A stretch of DNA of 64,000 bases from Prolixibacteraceae bacterium (GCA_021740385.1 JAIOZY010000017.1:1-64000), one strand, 5' to 3'; positions 17,980 to 26,604 are shown, numbered from the stretch's first letter. The notes: generated by a model not told the origin, from the letters alone. Translations and numbers: made by a program.

Positions 17980-18050
17980 GCGGGAAACGGGATTCGGACC
18001 CGCGACCCTCAGCTTGGGAAGCTGATGCTCTACCCCTGAGCTACTCCCGC
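17980..18050 (-). tRNA. tRNA-Gly (anticodon CCC)
   Basis: A 71-nt cloverleaf on the minus strand with no encoded CCA. The 7-bp acceptor (GCGGGAG with TTCCCGC, one G-U) closes a D-arm GCTC-AGGGGTA-GAGC. The anticodon stem TCAGC/GCTGA holds the loop TTCCCAA (anticodon CCC, reading GGG), and the T-stem is GCGGG/CCCGT. The T-loop reads TCCGAAT instead of TTCGAAT, so position 55 is C rather than the nearly universal U. It is the only intact member of a four-copy array. Confidence 0.9.
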
Positions 18051-18065
18051 TTTTATCTTTTATTT

Positions 18066-18121
18066 TGCGACCCTCAGCTTGGAATCCGCCGGCTGGCGGA
18101 CTACCCCTGAGCTACTCCCGC
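18066..18121 (-). pseudogene. Truncated tRNA-Gly copy (D)
   Basis: On the plus strand this runs GCGACCCTCAGCTTGG, then the palindrome TCCGCCGGCTGGCGGA (18085-18100), then CTACCCCTGAGCTACTCCCGC, the intact tRNA 5' end. The T-arm and 3' acceptor half are missing. The 5' end is identical to that of the functional tRNA, so it was duplicated recently or is maintained by conversion. Confidence 0.7.
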
Positions 18122-18214
18122 ATTGTACGCCGTAGCCTTGGCGAAGGCGTACATTGTACACCAAATCCTTGGCGAAGGTTTACATTGTACATCAAATCCT
18201 TAGCGAAGGCGTAC
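18122..18214. repeat. Three 31-bp tandem repeats
   Basis: Units begin with ATTGTAC at 18122, 18153 and 18184. Each has a core of the type CCTTGGCGAAGG, diverged between units. The core resembles the repeat embedded in the rhomboid gene (GTAGCTTCAGCGAAGGCGGA). There are no unique spacers and no cas genes. Confidence 0.7.
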
Positions 18215-18274
18215 AATTTTGCTAATGCAAAAATGGGATTTTTTTTTATTTAATGAACAATTTTGAGTCTAAAC

Positions 18275-20404
18275 TTACTTGATCAATTTCATTTCTTCCA
18301 ACAAGTATCCCGCATCAGCAAATTTGTCGATAATAAACAGCATGTAACGCATATCGAGCGCAATGTTGCGACATTTATCCGGGTCGAACATCATATCGCT
18401 CATGGTACCTTCCCAACAACGGTCGAAATTGATCCCGATAAGGTTACCATTGGCATCAATTACCGGACTGCCCGAATTACCGCCCGTGGTATGGTTCGAT
18501 GCCGTAAAACAAACCGGCATGGTACCATCGGCCTTTCCATAAATACCAAAATCATTTTCCTTGTACAACTGCTCGAGTTTATCGGACACATTGTAATCAT
18601 ATATTTCCGGATTATCTTTTTCCATTATTCCTTTTATTGTTGTGTAATGATTGTAGATAACCGCATCGCGTGGGGTATAACCTTCAATTTTACCGTAGCT
18701 TACACGCAGGGTGAAATTGGCATCGGGGTACATTCGTTTTCCCCGGTTCATTTCAAATAGCGCAGTTATGTATTGCTGTTGGTTTTGATCAATGGCTTCT
18801 TTTGTATCGTAATAATCGGGGTAAATTACACCGTTGTATTGTTCCGAAACAATTTTCATTAGCTGATACAATTTATCACGTTTTAACTTATTGCCCAACC
18901 GCTTTATTTTGGCATTTCGCACAAGCGATAAAAGGGCAGTAGTATCGGTCAATATTGATTGGTCGTAAATCCGCTCAAGCTTTTTACTGGTATTGTCTGA
19001 CAAAAACAGATTTTTAAGCGCTTGGGTAAGAAAGTTCTTCGATGCTTGCTGAAAATAATTGCCGCAAAGTTCGGTAAAAAGTTTCCTGTCAACGTCAAAG
19101 GAACAATCTTTAAAATGATTTTGGATTTCTTCGGTATAATATGCTGTATCAAATTCATCAGCAGTGTTTATAATGGATTGGATGACCGAAAAAAGTCTAT
19201 ACAGATCAATACCCCGGTACCACGTTTCGGTATACAAATCGTAGGCTTGCTGGCGGGGTTCAAAAAGTGTGTAAAGACTGTCGAACATGGGAAGAATGTG
19301 ACCGTATTCTTCCGTTTTACTGTTATTGGTTTTCACCCATTCCAGGTACAAGGCTTCGTTTTGTCTTTTACGCTCAACTGCATTGAGCCTGCGAAGTCCG
19401 TTTATTTCCCCCTGCCATTTTTTCCAGGCATTGCTGGTTGATGCATATTTGGCTGCATACTTAATCCGGTTTTCCGCATTGTTTTCCATGGCTTTCCTGA
19501 GTATATCAAGTTTGATATCGCGTATTGAAATGCGGTTGGGGTTCCGATGTTCGAGTATCATTTCTATTGCATCGGAGGGGAGATATTCGCTTGTTCGTCC
19601 CGGAAAGCCAAAAATCATTGTAAAATCACCTTCTGAAATTCCTCCAATATCAATGGGGAAGAAGTGACGGGGTTTGTAAGGAACATTGTCGGGTGAATAT
19701 TCTGCCGGACGGTTATTCTTATCGGCATAAATGCGGAAAAGGGAAAAGTCGCCCGTATGGCGTGGCCACATCCAATTATCAGTATCGCCACCAAATTTGC
19801 CAATAGCCGATGGTGGTGCACCTACCAGTCTTACATCTTTAAAAGTTTCAGTAATTATTAAGAAATACTGGTTGCCTTCAAAAAATGGTTTAATGGTTTT
19901 GTTGTGTAATGAATCAACTTCAACATCAGCCAAAATTTTTGGGATATTTTCATTTTTAATTCGTTCAATTTCCAGTTGATTTTCAAGCGTGTCTGTCCCT
20001 TCAAAAACGGATTTGGTTACGTCTTCCATCCGAATGAGAAAAGTAACCGTAAGCCCCGGGTTTGGCAGTTCCTCACTACGTTCCATTGCCCAAAAACCAT
20101 TTGTAAGATAATCGTTTACGAGCGAACTGTGTTGCTGTATTTGCCGGTATCCGCAGTGGTAATTGGTTACGAGCAAACCCTCGGGCGATATGAGTTCGCC
20201 GGTACAGCCGCCACCAAATTGAACAACGGCATCTTTCATGCTGGCATTATCGTCGCTGTAAATGTCCTCAACGTTAAGCCTGAAACCCATTTCATGCATC
20301 TCTTCAATGTTTTGATGAAGAAGCACGGGAACCCACATGCCTTCGCGGGCAACAGAAACAGATGCCCAAAAAAGCAATAAAATGCATAATTGAAAATGTC
20401 TCAT
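18275..20404 (-). CDS. S46 family dipeptidyl-peptidase (DPP11-like)
   Basis: A 709-residue periplasmic or surface serine exopeptidase that releases dipeptides from oligopeptides. The signal peptide is MRHFQLCILLLFWASVSVA. The chymotrypsin-like catalytic His is His83 in VTNYHCGY, and the Ser is Ser644 in TTGGNSGSPV. After it comes GINFDRCWEGTMSD: Arg662 stands where DPP11 enzymes carry the Arg that selects Asp/Glu at P1, while DPP7 enzymes have Gly. So I infer acidic-residue specificity. Length matches the family (about 700-720). It fits a saccharolytic/proteolytic Bacteroidota lifestyle using peptides. Confidence 0.92.
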   Translation of the reverse strand: MRHFQLCILLLFWASVSVAREGMWVPVLLHQNIEEMHEMGFRLNVEDIYSDDNASMKDAVVQFGGGCTGELISPEGLLVTNYHCGYRQIQQHSSLVNDYLTNGFWAMERSEELPNPGLTVTFLIRMEDVTKSVFEGTDTLENQLEIERIKNENIPKILADVEVDSLHNKTIKPFFEGNQYFLIITETFKDVRLVGAPPSAIGKFGGDTDNWMWPRHTGDFSLFRIYADKNNRPAEYSPDNVPYKPRHFFPIDIGGISEGDFTMIFGFPGRTSEYLPSDAIEMILEHRNPNRISIRDIKLDILRKAMENNAENRIKYAAKYASTSNAWKKWQGEINGLRRLNAVERKRQNEALYLEWVKTNNSKTEEYGHILPMFDSLYTLFEPRQQAYDLYTETWYRGIDLYRLFSVIQSIINTADEFDTAYYTEEIQNHFKDCSFDVDRKLFTELCGNYFQQASKNFLTQALKNLFLSDNTSKKLERIYDQSILTDTTALLSLVRNAKIKRLGNKLKRDKLYQLMKIVSEQYNGVIYPDYYDTKEAIDQNQQQYITALFEMNRGKRMYPDANFTLRVSYGKIEGYTPRDAVIYNHYTTIKGIMEKDNPEIYDYNVSDKLEQLYKENDFGIYGKADGTMPVCFTASNHTTGGNSGSPVIDANGNLIGINFDRCWEGTMSDMMFDPDKCRNIALDMRYMLFIIDKFADAGYLLEEMKLIK

Positions 20405-20460
20405 GATGATGTAATTGGATTAAAGTGTAAATATTAAAAAAGTATTGACATAATACAAGT

Positions 20461-20586
20461 GTGAGGGTGAGAGTGAGAGTGAGAGTGAGAGTGAGGTTAA
20501 GGTTGAGGTTAAGGTTAAGGTTAAGGTTAAGATTAAGGTTAAGGTTGAGGTTAAGGTTGAGGTTGAGGTTGAGGTTGAGGTTGAGA
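20461..20586. repeat. Hexanucleotide tandem repeat, 21 units
   Basis: 126 bases in exact 6-base phase. The first six units are GTGAGG/GTGAGA. The next fifteen are TTAAGG/TTGAGG with two ending in A. No unit has an insertion or deletion; variation is by purine transitions and one G/T step at the block border. It lies in the 307-base gap upstream of the S46 gene and downstream of the ClC gene, both on the minus strand. The rest of the gap contains CTCCGAAGCTTAAGCGAAGGAG (about 20660-20682), a relative of the 31-bp repeat core. Confidence 0.9.
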
Positions 20587-20711
20587 TTTCCCGCTTAGCT
20601 GGATTTCTCCGGCGTTGCAGAAGGTTTAGATTGAGTAGTAATTTGCTATTTGTTTTACCCTCCGAAGCTTAAGCGAAGGAGAGGGGATTTGGAATTTGGA
20701 ATTTATTAAGT

Positions 20712-22484
20712 TTATTCCTCCGAAAAGTGCAGCAGCATCTCCCGGTATTCGTTAAATATTTTCGATTTTGAAAGGAATCCTTTGTATTCGCCATTATCGA
20801 CAACGGGCAGGTTCCAGGCTTTGGTTTTATTAAATTTTTTCATAACCGATTCCATGTTTTCCTCCATTTCGATATAGGCAGGAGGCGACTCCATGAATTC
20901 GCTTACAAAGGTATTGTCGTACATTTCGGTATTGAAAATAAACGGACGGATATTTTCCATAATAACCACACCAACAAGCTTGTTTTCGGCATCGATAACC
21001 GGGAAAATGTTACGTTTTGAGCGGGGTACCTCTTTAACAAAGTCCCTTAACGACCACTCTTCTTTTACCACTACAAATTCAGTCTCGATAAGCTTCTGCA
21101 TGTCAAGCATAATCAGTACGTTCTTATCCTTGTGGTGGGTTAATAGTTCACCGCGTTTTGCAAGCCTCTTTGTATAAATAGAATGAGGCTCAAAGAGCAT
21201 GATGGTAATGTATGAAATTGTTGCGGTAACAATTAAAGGCATAATAAGGTCGTATCCTCCGGTAATTTCGGCAATAAGAAATATTGCAGTTAGTGGTGCA
21301 TGCATGACACCGGCCATCACACCCGTCATGCCGGCCAGTGAAAAATGACTTTCGGGAAGGTTCAGTGTGAAAAAATGATTCAGGCTATGCACCAGGAAAA
21401 ATCCGGCAACACTTCCCATCAAAAGGGATGGGGCAAATATTCCTCCTACGCCACCTGCCCCGTTGGTTGAAGCCATGGCAACAACCTTGAAAATAAGGAT
21501 CAACAATAGCAAACCAAGAAACCATATACTGTTGGGTGATACACTTTCAAATATGGAAAATCTGAAAAGCGTTCCGCCTTCACCTTGAAGTATGGTTCGT
21601 ATAGAGGTATATCCTTCGCCCCATAGCGATGGAAACATAAAAACCAGCAGGGTTAACACCATACCACCAGCCAGAATCTTCATTGCCGGCTTTTTAAAAC
21701 CCTTAAATATGTTTTCGATGCGTATAGTCATCCGTGTGAAGTAAACCGATATAAAACCGCAAAAAACACCCAGAATGATGTAAAAACCCAGGTTTTCGAC
21801 CGTGGAAACTTTGTCGGGTTCGAACGAAAGCAAAACAGCTTCGCCCATAAAAAAGTAGGCAATGGCTGTAGCCGAAACGGCTGATATCATCAGGGGGATA
21901 AGCGATGCCATGGTTAGGTCGAGCATCAGTATCTCGAGTGTAAACAGCAGACCTGTAAGGGGAGCCTTGAAAATACCGGCAATTGCGCCGGCAGCCCCGC
22001 AACCAATCATCAGGATCATCTGCCGGTAGTTTAGTTTAAACAACCGGGCCAGGTTCGAACCAATGGCTGAACCGGTTAGCACTACCGGTGCTTCGGCTCC
22101 AACCGAACCGCCCATGCTGATGGTAAGCGTACTTCCCAACATCGAGGTCCAGGTGTTGTGGGGCCTGATTTTTCCGCTCCGTTTCGATATGGCATACAAA
22201 ACCCGTGTTACCCCGTGGCTTATGTTGTCTTTTACCAGGTATTTGACAAACAAATAACTTAAGCCAATGCCAATTATCGGAAAAGCCAGGTAGTAATAAC
22301 CACCGCTAACATTTAGCCTGTCAACCATGTTAATGGAATGATGTATTGCATTTTTGAGTAAAACGGCTGCTAAACCGCTTACAATACCCACAACAAGGCT
22401 TAATATGAGAATAAAGCTGCGTTCGGACATTTTTCTTATCCGCCAGATGTTAAACCGCCTTAATAATTGTTGCTTTTTTCCCAT
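20712..22484 (-). CDS. ClC-family chloride channel/transporter with CBS domains
   Basis: A 590-residue ClC protein. The selectivity-filter motifs are visible: GGSVGAEAPVV (residues about 124-134, the GxEGP-like region with Glu), GIFKAPLTGLLF and GGVGGIFAPSLLMG. About ten membrane helices occupy residues 20-430. The cytoplasmic end carries two CBS motifs (MQKLIETEFVVVKEEWSLRD and ESPPAYIEMEENMESVMKKF), which bind adenine nucleotides in this family. The Glu of the first motif suggests gating or H+/Cl- exchange, but channel versus exchanger cannot be decided here. Confidence 0.92.
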   Translation of the reverse strand: MGKKQQLLRRFNIWRIRKMSERSFILILSLVVGIVSGLAAVLLKNAIHHSINMVDRLNVSGGYYYLAFPIIGIGLSYLFVKYLVKDNISHGVTRVLYAISKRSGKIRPHNTWTSMLGSTLTISMGGSVGAEAPVVLTGSAIGSNLARLFKLNYRQMILMIGCGAAGAIAGIFKAPLTGLLFTLEILMLDLTMASLIPLMISAVSATAIAYFFMGEAVLLSFEPDKVSTVENLGFYIILGVFCGFISVYFTRMTIRIENIFKGFKKPAMKILAGGMVLTLLVFMFPSLWGEGYTSIRTILQGEGGTLFRFSIFESVSPNSIWFLGLLLLILIFKVVAMASTNGAGGVGGIFAPSLLMGSVAGFFLVHSLNHFFTLNLPESHFSLAGMTGVMAGVMHAPLTAIFLIAEITGGYDLIMPLIVTATISYITIMLFEPHSIYTKRLAKRGELLTHHKDKNVLIMLDMQKLIETEFVVVKEEWSLRDFVKEVPRSKRNIFPVIDAENKLVGVVIMENIRPFIFNTEMYDNTFVSEFMESPPAYIEMEENMESVMKKFNKTKAWNLPVVDNGEYKGFLSKSKIFNEYREMLLHFSEE

Positions 22485-22576
22485 AATGGCTGCAAAAGTA
22501 ATGGAATTTCAGAAAGGGAAGAATGGAAATTCATTTTAATGAATGGGGTTCTTGTTTGTTTTCAATAATTTAAAAT

Positions 22577-22601
22577 AAAAAAGGAGTGGGGCTACCACTC
22601 C
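22577..22601 (-). terminator. Terminator of the surface-protein gene
   Basis: On the minus strand GGAGTGG pairs with CCACTCC around a 5-nt loop (plus-strand arms 22583-22589 and 22595-22601) and is followed by six T. It separates the gene at 22630-23437 from the ClC gene. Confidence 0.75.
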
Positions 22602-22629
22602 TTCGCAATATTTTTATCTCATTTTCAGA

Positions 22630-23437
22630 TTAAAAGAATATCTTTTTTATAATAATGCCAACTGCCAGTAGTACAAATAACCCGGCAATCCACCAGATGT
22701 TAATTGGTACTGTGCTGGCACCACCCGAGATGAAATAAGCAATTTGATCAGTTCCAAGGTCGGAATTACAGCTCAATGTTAAACCTTCGGTTGCAGAGGC
22801 ATTTTGAATACCAAAAGTTGCTCCGGAACCATATTCATCACCTGTGGCTGAAGTATAAAATGCGATATCACCATTGTTATATAAAATGGCTTCAACGTTA
22901 ACTGGGATAGCACTGCCGTAATGTGTTCCAACCCATTGAAAAACACTTGCTCCCATCGAAGAACCCGTTCTGGGGTTTGAAATAGGACAGGTTGAAAAAT
23001 ATTGATAATACACTGAAGTTATCAGATCATCGTGATAGGGATAAATCCTGTCACCACCACCAGTGCTTGGCGGAGATGGGAGAGGACAGTCATTCGACAA
23101 GTCAGGTCCATCATCTGTTGATAATGTAGAAAGGTAGCCATTGGTCGTTGCTGCTAAAACAGAATATTCTTCTCCATAAAATCTGAAAGGTGCACCAAGT
23201 GTTACAGGTGTTCCATCATCATCAGCAGTAATTAGTAATGTACCCGTAGAAGTAATGTCAATATAATCCCACGGTATTCCTGTAATTTCAGAATAGGAAT
23301 AGGCGTAGGTTGCCGCAAGTGGGCTTGTTGGCACGGGAATGTATTCATCCAAACGTTCTGTTTTACCCTGAGCATTAACTCTGACAGATAAACCTGTCAT
23401 TAAAGCGATAAAAAGAAGTAGAAATATTTTTTTTCAT
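22630..23437 (-). CDS. Secreted protein with C-terminal membrane tail; leader out of frame
   Basis: The mature part is open from 23400 to 22630 (256 residues): an extracellular, Ser/Gly/Thr-rich domain without a family I recognise (stretches such as FRFYGEEYSVLAATTNGYLS suggest a jelly-roll or propeller fold). The tail, VPINIWWIAGLFVLLAVG plus IIIKKIFF, is a VP-W motif, a hydrophobic helix and a lysine end, like a tripartite protein-sorting signal. Upstream an ATG at 23437-23435 is followed by eight A. With seven A the frame would read MKKIFLLLFIALMTGLSV, a perfect signal peptide joined to the mature frame. With eight it does not connect, so the gene is either off by slippage or mis-sequenced. 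Confidence 0.65.
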
Positions 23438-23591
23438 AATATTAAGAGTTTAATTTAATAATCGCAATTCATCAAAAATCACATACAGTCAAAACAATTA
23501 TTGTTATCAACCCGTTCAAAGATATTAATTCTTCATTGTTTTTTGTTTATTTATTTATAAAATTTGGCACAATTAAATATTAATAATCATT

Positions 23592-24125
23592 ATGGAAGAA
23601 TTAGCAGTTGGAACACGGGTCGATCATTCCCGATACGGCGAAGGCATTGTAAGCCGCTCTCACCTTACCATTTATGAAATATTTTTCGAGCGCGGCGGTA
23701 AAATGGAACTGACCAAATATAATCCCGACCTTCGGGTTATTGCCGAACCCGAAAACAAACCTCGCGAAGGACTTACCCTGGCCGAAGTGGAAGAAGCAAT
23801 TACGTATGTGCTTGACAAATACCAGGGCTTGTCGAAATTGGTTGAAATTGGCGAGCGCTGGAAAGGGGGCACGCTTGTTATGAAGCCCGCTAATCCTGAA
23901 ATGCAGGCCAAAGAAATACCCATGGAAAATTTTTTTCACAAAATAGTTATGGTGCGCGACAGGTTGCGGGTTTTGGAACAAAATATAAACAGCAACAAAA
24001 ACCTCAGCGAAGAGGAAAAAGTTGAAATTCAGCAATACATTACCCGTGCATACGGCAGTTTAACTACCTTTAACGTGCTTTTTGCCGACAAGGAAGATTA
24101 TTTTGTGGGACAAAGAGGAAAATGA
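23592..24125 (+). CDS. Conserved hypothetical protein
   Basis: A 177-residue soluble protein with no signal peptide. The N-terminus (VGTRVDHSRYGEGIVSRSHL, residues 6-25) resembles the small SH3-like tudor-type domain found at the end of UvrD helicases and in CarD-like proteins, which suggests contact with a protein partner or nucleic acid. The rest is helical with a coiled-coil-prone part (MVRDRLRVLEQNINSNKNLS). I do not recognise a named family. It is alone between a divergent and a parallel gene. Confidence 0.7.
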   Translation: MEELAVGTRVDHSRYGEGIVSRSHLTIYEIFFERGGKMELTKYNPDLRVIAEPENKPREGLTLAEVEEAITYVLDKYQGLSKLVEIGERWKGGTLVMKPANPEMQAKEIPMENFFHKIVMVRDRLRVLEQNINSNKNLSEEEKVEIQQYITRAYGSLTTFNVLFADKEDYFVGQRGK

Positions 24126-24296
24126 TGCCCGATGATCGTTATTCGTGTCATGCTGAACGCTGTGAAGCATCTGTTGGAAAGAGCACTGATCATGCAATTC
24201 CTTTCCCGGGTCACATCGGGATTGAAATAATATGAAAAAGTTGACACAAGATCAGTCATTTGGAACTGAATTTTTGGAAATTGTTATTTTAACAAG
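24126..24296. repeat. Short intergenic dispersed-repeat-like segment
   Basis: Contains TGTCATGCTGAACGCTGTG and GAAGCATCTG near 24149-24174, a word type that recurs in Bacteroidota intergenic repeats. No gene is called; an ATG at 24232 opens a frame that only shadows the NUDIX gene. Confidence 0.35.
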
Positions 24297-24839
24297 ATGT
24301 ATATTGAAAATGAAGCAAATCCTGCAAACCATTATAAGTACTGTCCGCGGTGCGGAAATTCCGGTGAATTCAATTCGGAACAATACTGTTTTTACTGTTC
24401 CGAATGTGGTTTTTCGTTTTTTTTGAATGCCGCTGCTGCTGTGGCCGGTATTATTTTCAACAAAAAAGGCGAATTGTTGCTTACCGAACGTGGCGTAGAT
24501 CCGCATAAAGGCAAATACGACTTGCCCGGTGGGTTTGTCGATCCCGGGGAGAATGCTGAGGCAGCAATTAAAAGGGAACTGAAAGAAGAACTTGATGTAA
24601 CAGTCGAAAATCTGGTTTTTCTGGGTACAAACCATAACCAATATCCATTTTCAGGGACTGTTGTATTTACACTCGATATTTTTTTCGAATGCCAGGTAGC
24701 TGATTTTTCTTATTTAAAGTGCAGTGATGATGTGATTGGTTATCAATTCATACATCCAATAAATATTGATTTTGAGCAAATTGGCCTTACATCGGTAAGG
24801 GAATTTTTAAAACAATACTTACATGAACAAGGTTATTAA
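24297..24839 (+). CDS. NUDIX hydrolase with N-terminal zinc ribbon
   Basis: A 180-residue nucleotide-diphosphate hydrolase. A zinc ribbon is formed by Cys16, Cys19, Cys34 and Cys37 (CPRCG..CSECG). The Nudix box starts at Gly78 (GGFVDPGENAEAA) and ends with RELKEEL, keeping all catalytic acids. The layout resembles the NADH pyrophosphatase NudC family, though the protein is shorter than NudC and lacks its N-terminal domain, so the substrate is open. The stop overlaps the start of the next gene by 17 bases. Confidence 0.9.
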   Translation: MYIENEANPANHYKYCPRCGNSGEFNSEQYCFYCSECGFSFFLNAAAAVAGIIFNKKGELLLTERGVDPHKGKYDLPGGFVDPGENAEAAIKRELKEELDVTVENLVFLGTNHNQYPFSGTVVFTLDIFFECQVADFSYLKCSDDVIGYQFIHPINIDFEQIGLTSVREFLKQYLHEQGY

Positions 24840-26601
24840 AGAGCGGCTTCAACAACTACGGTCGCTAATGAAGGAAAAGGGGCTGGCAGCCTGGCTGATT
24901 AACGGGGCTGATCCGCACATGAGCGAAGATGTGCCCAACAGATGGCTAACCCGGAAATTCATTTCAAATTTCAGCGGATCGTATGGCTGGCTGGCCATTA
25001 CCCTTGATGAAGCAGTTTTGTGGACCGATTCACGTTATTTCCTTCAGTGTGACATTGAATTGAAAGGCACCGGCATTGAAATGCTCAAAGCCCGCATGCC
25101 CGATACCATACCCGTTGAAAAATGGGTGGCCGATCGACTTAAATACGGCGACATAGTTGGTTTCGACGGATCGTGTTACCCGGCGGGTGAAGTATTGCAG
25201 TTCGAAAAAACCTTTTCAAAGAACGGCATTGAAATGATTGTTGATGCCGACTTGTTGGATGAAATCTGGAACGACAGACCCGGTTTTCCAACAGGGCCAG
25301 CAAAATTTCATCCCCTGGAGTGGGCTGGAAAAAGCCGACGTGAAAAAATTGAATTGATTTCAGATGAAATTGAAAAACAAGGCGCCGAATTTTCCGTTGT
25401 ATCAGCGCTCGACGACCTGTGCTGGACTTTCAACATCAGGGGGAACGACATACCTTACAACCCCGTTGTAATGAGCTTTGCACTGGTGGGGGCTAACAAT
25501 GCAAAATTGTTTATCGATAAAAATAAGTTTTCAGAACATCAAATTGTTGAATTGCAAAATGATGGCGTTGAAGTTTTTCCTTATAACACATTCTATACTC
25601 ACCTTAAAACCATTGCAGGCAAAAAGATACTGATCGACCCCAACCGTGCGAATTACCTCATTTATAAAAATCTTGCTAAAAACACCCTGATACATGGCTT
25701 ATCGATACCGGCATTGATGAAATCGCGCAAAAATGAAAGCGAAATAGCCGGGATGAAAAAAGCGCATTTACTGGACGGGCTAGCCTTGCTCGACTTTCAA
25801 CTATGGCTTGAGGAAACACTGGGTAAAGAGTCTGTAACAGAATATGATGTGGCTGTAAAACTGGCCGAATACCGTTCGAAAAGAGAAGGGTTTAAGGGCG
25901 AAAGTTTCCCGCCAATTGTTGGGTATAAGGAACATGGCGCCATTGTACATTACCGTGTTTCGCCCGATACGGCACTACAACTCAAAAAAGAAGGTATTTT
26001 GTTGTTCGATTCCGGCGGACAATACACGTGCGGCACTACCGACATTACACGTACCATTGCCCTTGGGGCGGTTAGCGATAAAATGAAACACGATTTTACC
26101 CTTGCCCTGAAAGGCATGATTGCTCTTTCAAAAATCAAATTCCCGCGTGGTACCATCGGGTGCCATCTCGACGTGCTGGCACGCAAATTCATGTGGGAAA
26201 AAGGTATTGCCTACGGGCACGGGACCTGTCACGGGGTGGGGGCCTATCTCAATGTTCACGAAGGACCAATAAGCATCAGGCCCGATTTGAACAACCAGCC
26301 AATATGTCCCGGAAACATCATCTCGAACGAACCGGGCATATACCGAACCGGTGAATACGGCGTGCGCACCGAAAATGTAATGTTGTGTGTAGAAGATGTT
26401 CAAAATGAATTCGGCGATTTCCTTGCTTTTGAAACCATTACACGATTCCCAATTGACCGGAAACTTATTGATAGAAAAATGCTTGATGCCGATGAAGTGG
26501 AATGGATAAATAATTTTCACCGGTCGGTTTTAAACGATTTAATGCCTATTGCATCACCCAAACAATTAACACGATTGAAAGAATTAACGCAACCACTGTA
26601 A
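24823..26601 (+). CDS. Xaa-Pro aminopeptidase (M24B family)
   Basis: A 592-residue aminopeptidase P of the long three-domain type. Two creatinase-like N-terminal domains (about residues 1-300) precede a pita-bread metallopeptidase domain. Metal ligands are visible as the Asp of LLFDSGG and the Asp of GTTDITRT, the His in HGTCHGVG, the Glu in SNEPGIY and the Glu in VRTENV. It removes N-terminal residues before proline and works in the cytoplasm (no leader). It is the second gene of a cluster that continues with the B3/B4 and amidase genes. Confidence 0.93.
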   Translation: MNKVIKERLQQLRSLMKEKGLAAWLINGADPHMSEDVPNRWLTRKFISNFSGSYGWLAITLDEAVLWTDSRYFLQCDIELKGTGIEMLKARMPDTIPVEKWVADRLKYGDIVGFDGSCYPAGEVLQFEKTFSKNGIEMIVDADLLDEIWNDRPGFPTGPAKFHPLEWAGKSRREKIELISDEIEKQGAEFSVVSALDDLCWTFNIRGNDIPYNPVVMSFALVGANNAKLFIDKNKFSEHQIVELQNDGVEVFPYNTFYTHLKTIAGKKILIDPNRANYLIYKNLAKNTLIHGLSIPALMKSRKNESEIAGMKKAHLLDGLALLDFQLWLEETLGKESVTEYDVAVKLAEYRSKREGFKGESFPPIVGYKEHGAIVHYRVSPDTALQLKKEGILLFDSGGQYTCGTTDITRTIALGAVSDKMKHDFTLALKGMIALSKIKFPRGTIGCHLDVLARKFMWEKGIAYGHGTCHGVGAYLNVHEGPISIRPDLNNQPICPGNIISNEPGIYRTGEYGVRTENVMLCVEDVQNEFGDFLAFETITRFPIDRKLIDRKMLDADEVEWINNFHRSVLNDLMPIASPKQLTRLKELTQPL

Positions 26602-26604
26602 TTT

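Noticed and set aside
18122-18214. A short CRISPR array.
   Set aside because: The three units are contiguous 31-bp repeats without unique spacers, the repeats differ between copies, and no cas genes are near.
18065-18253. A 62-codon plus-strand frame in the repeat zone.
   Set aside because: It is made of tRNA-like and 31-bp repeat sequence read as codons.
24232-24426. A small plus-strand gene before the NUDIX hydrolase.
   Set aside because: It overlaps the NUDIX gene in another frame and has no distinct content.
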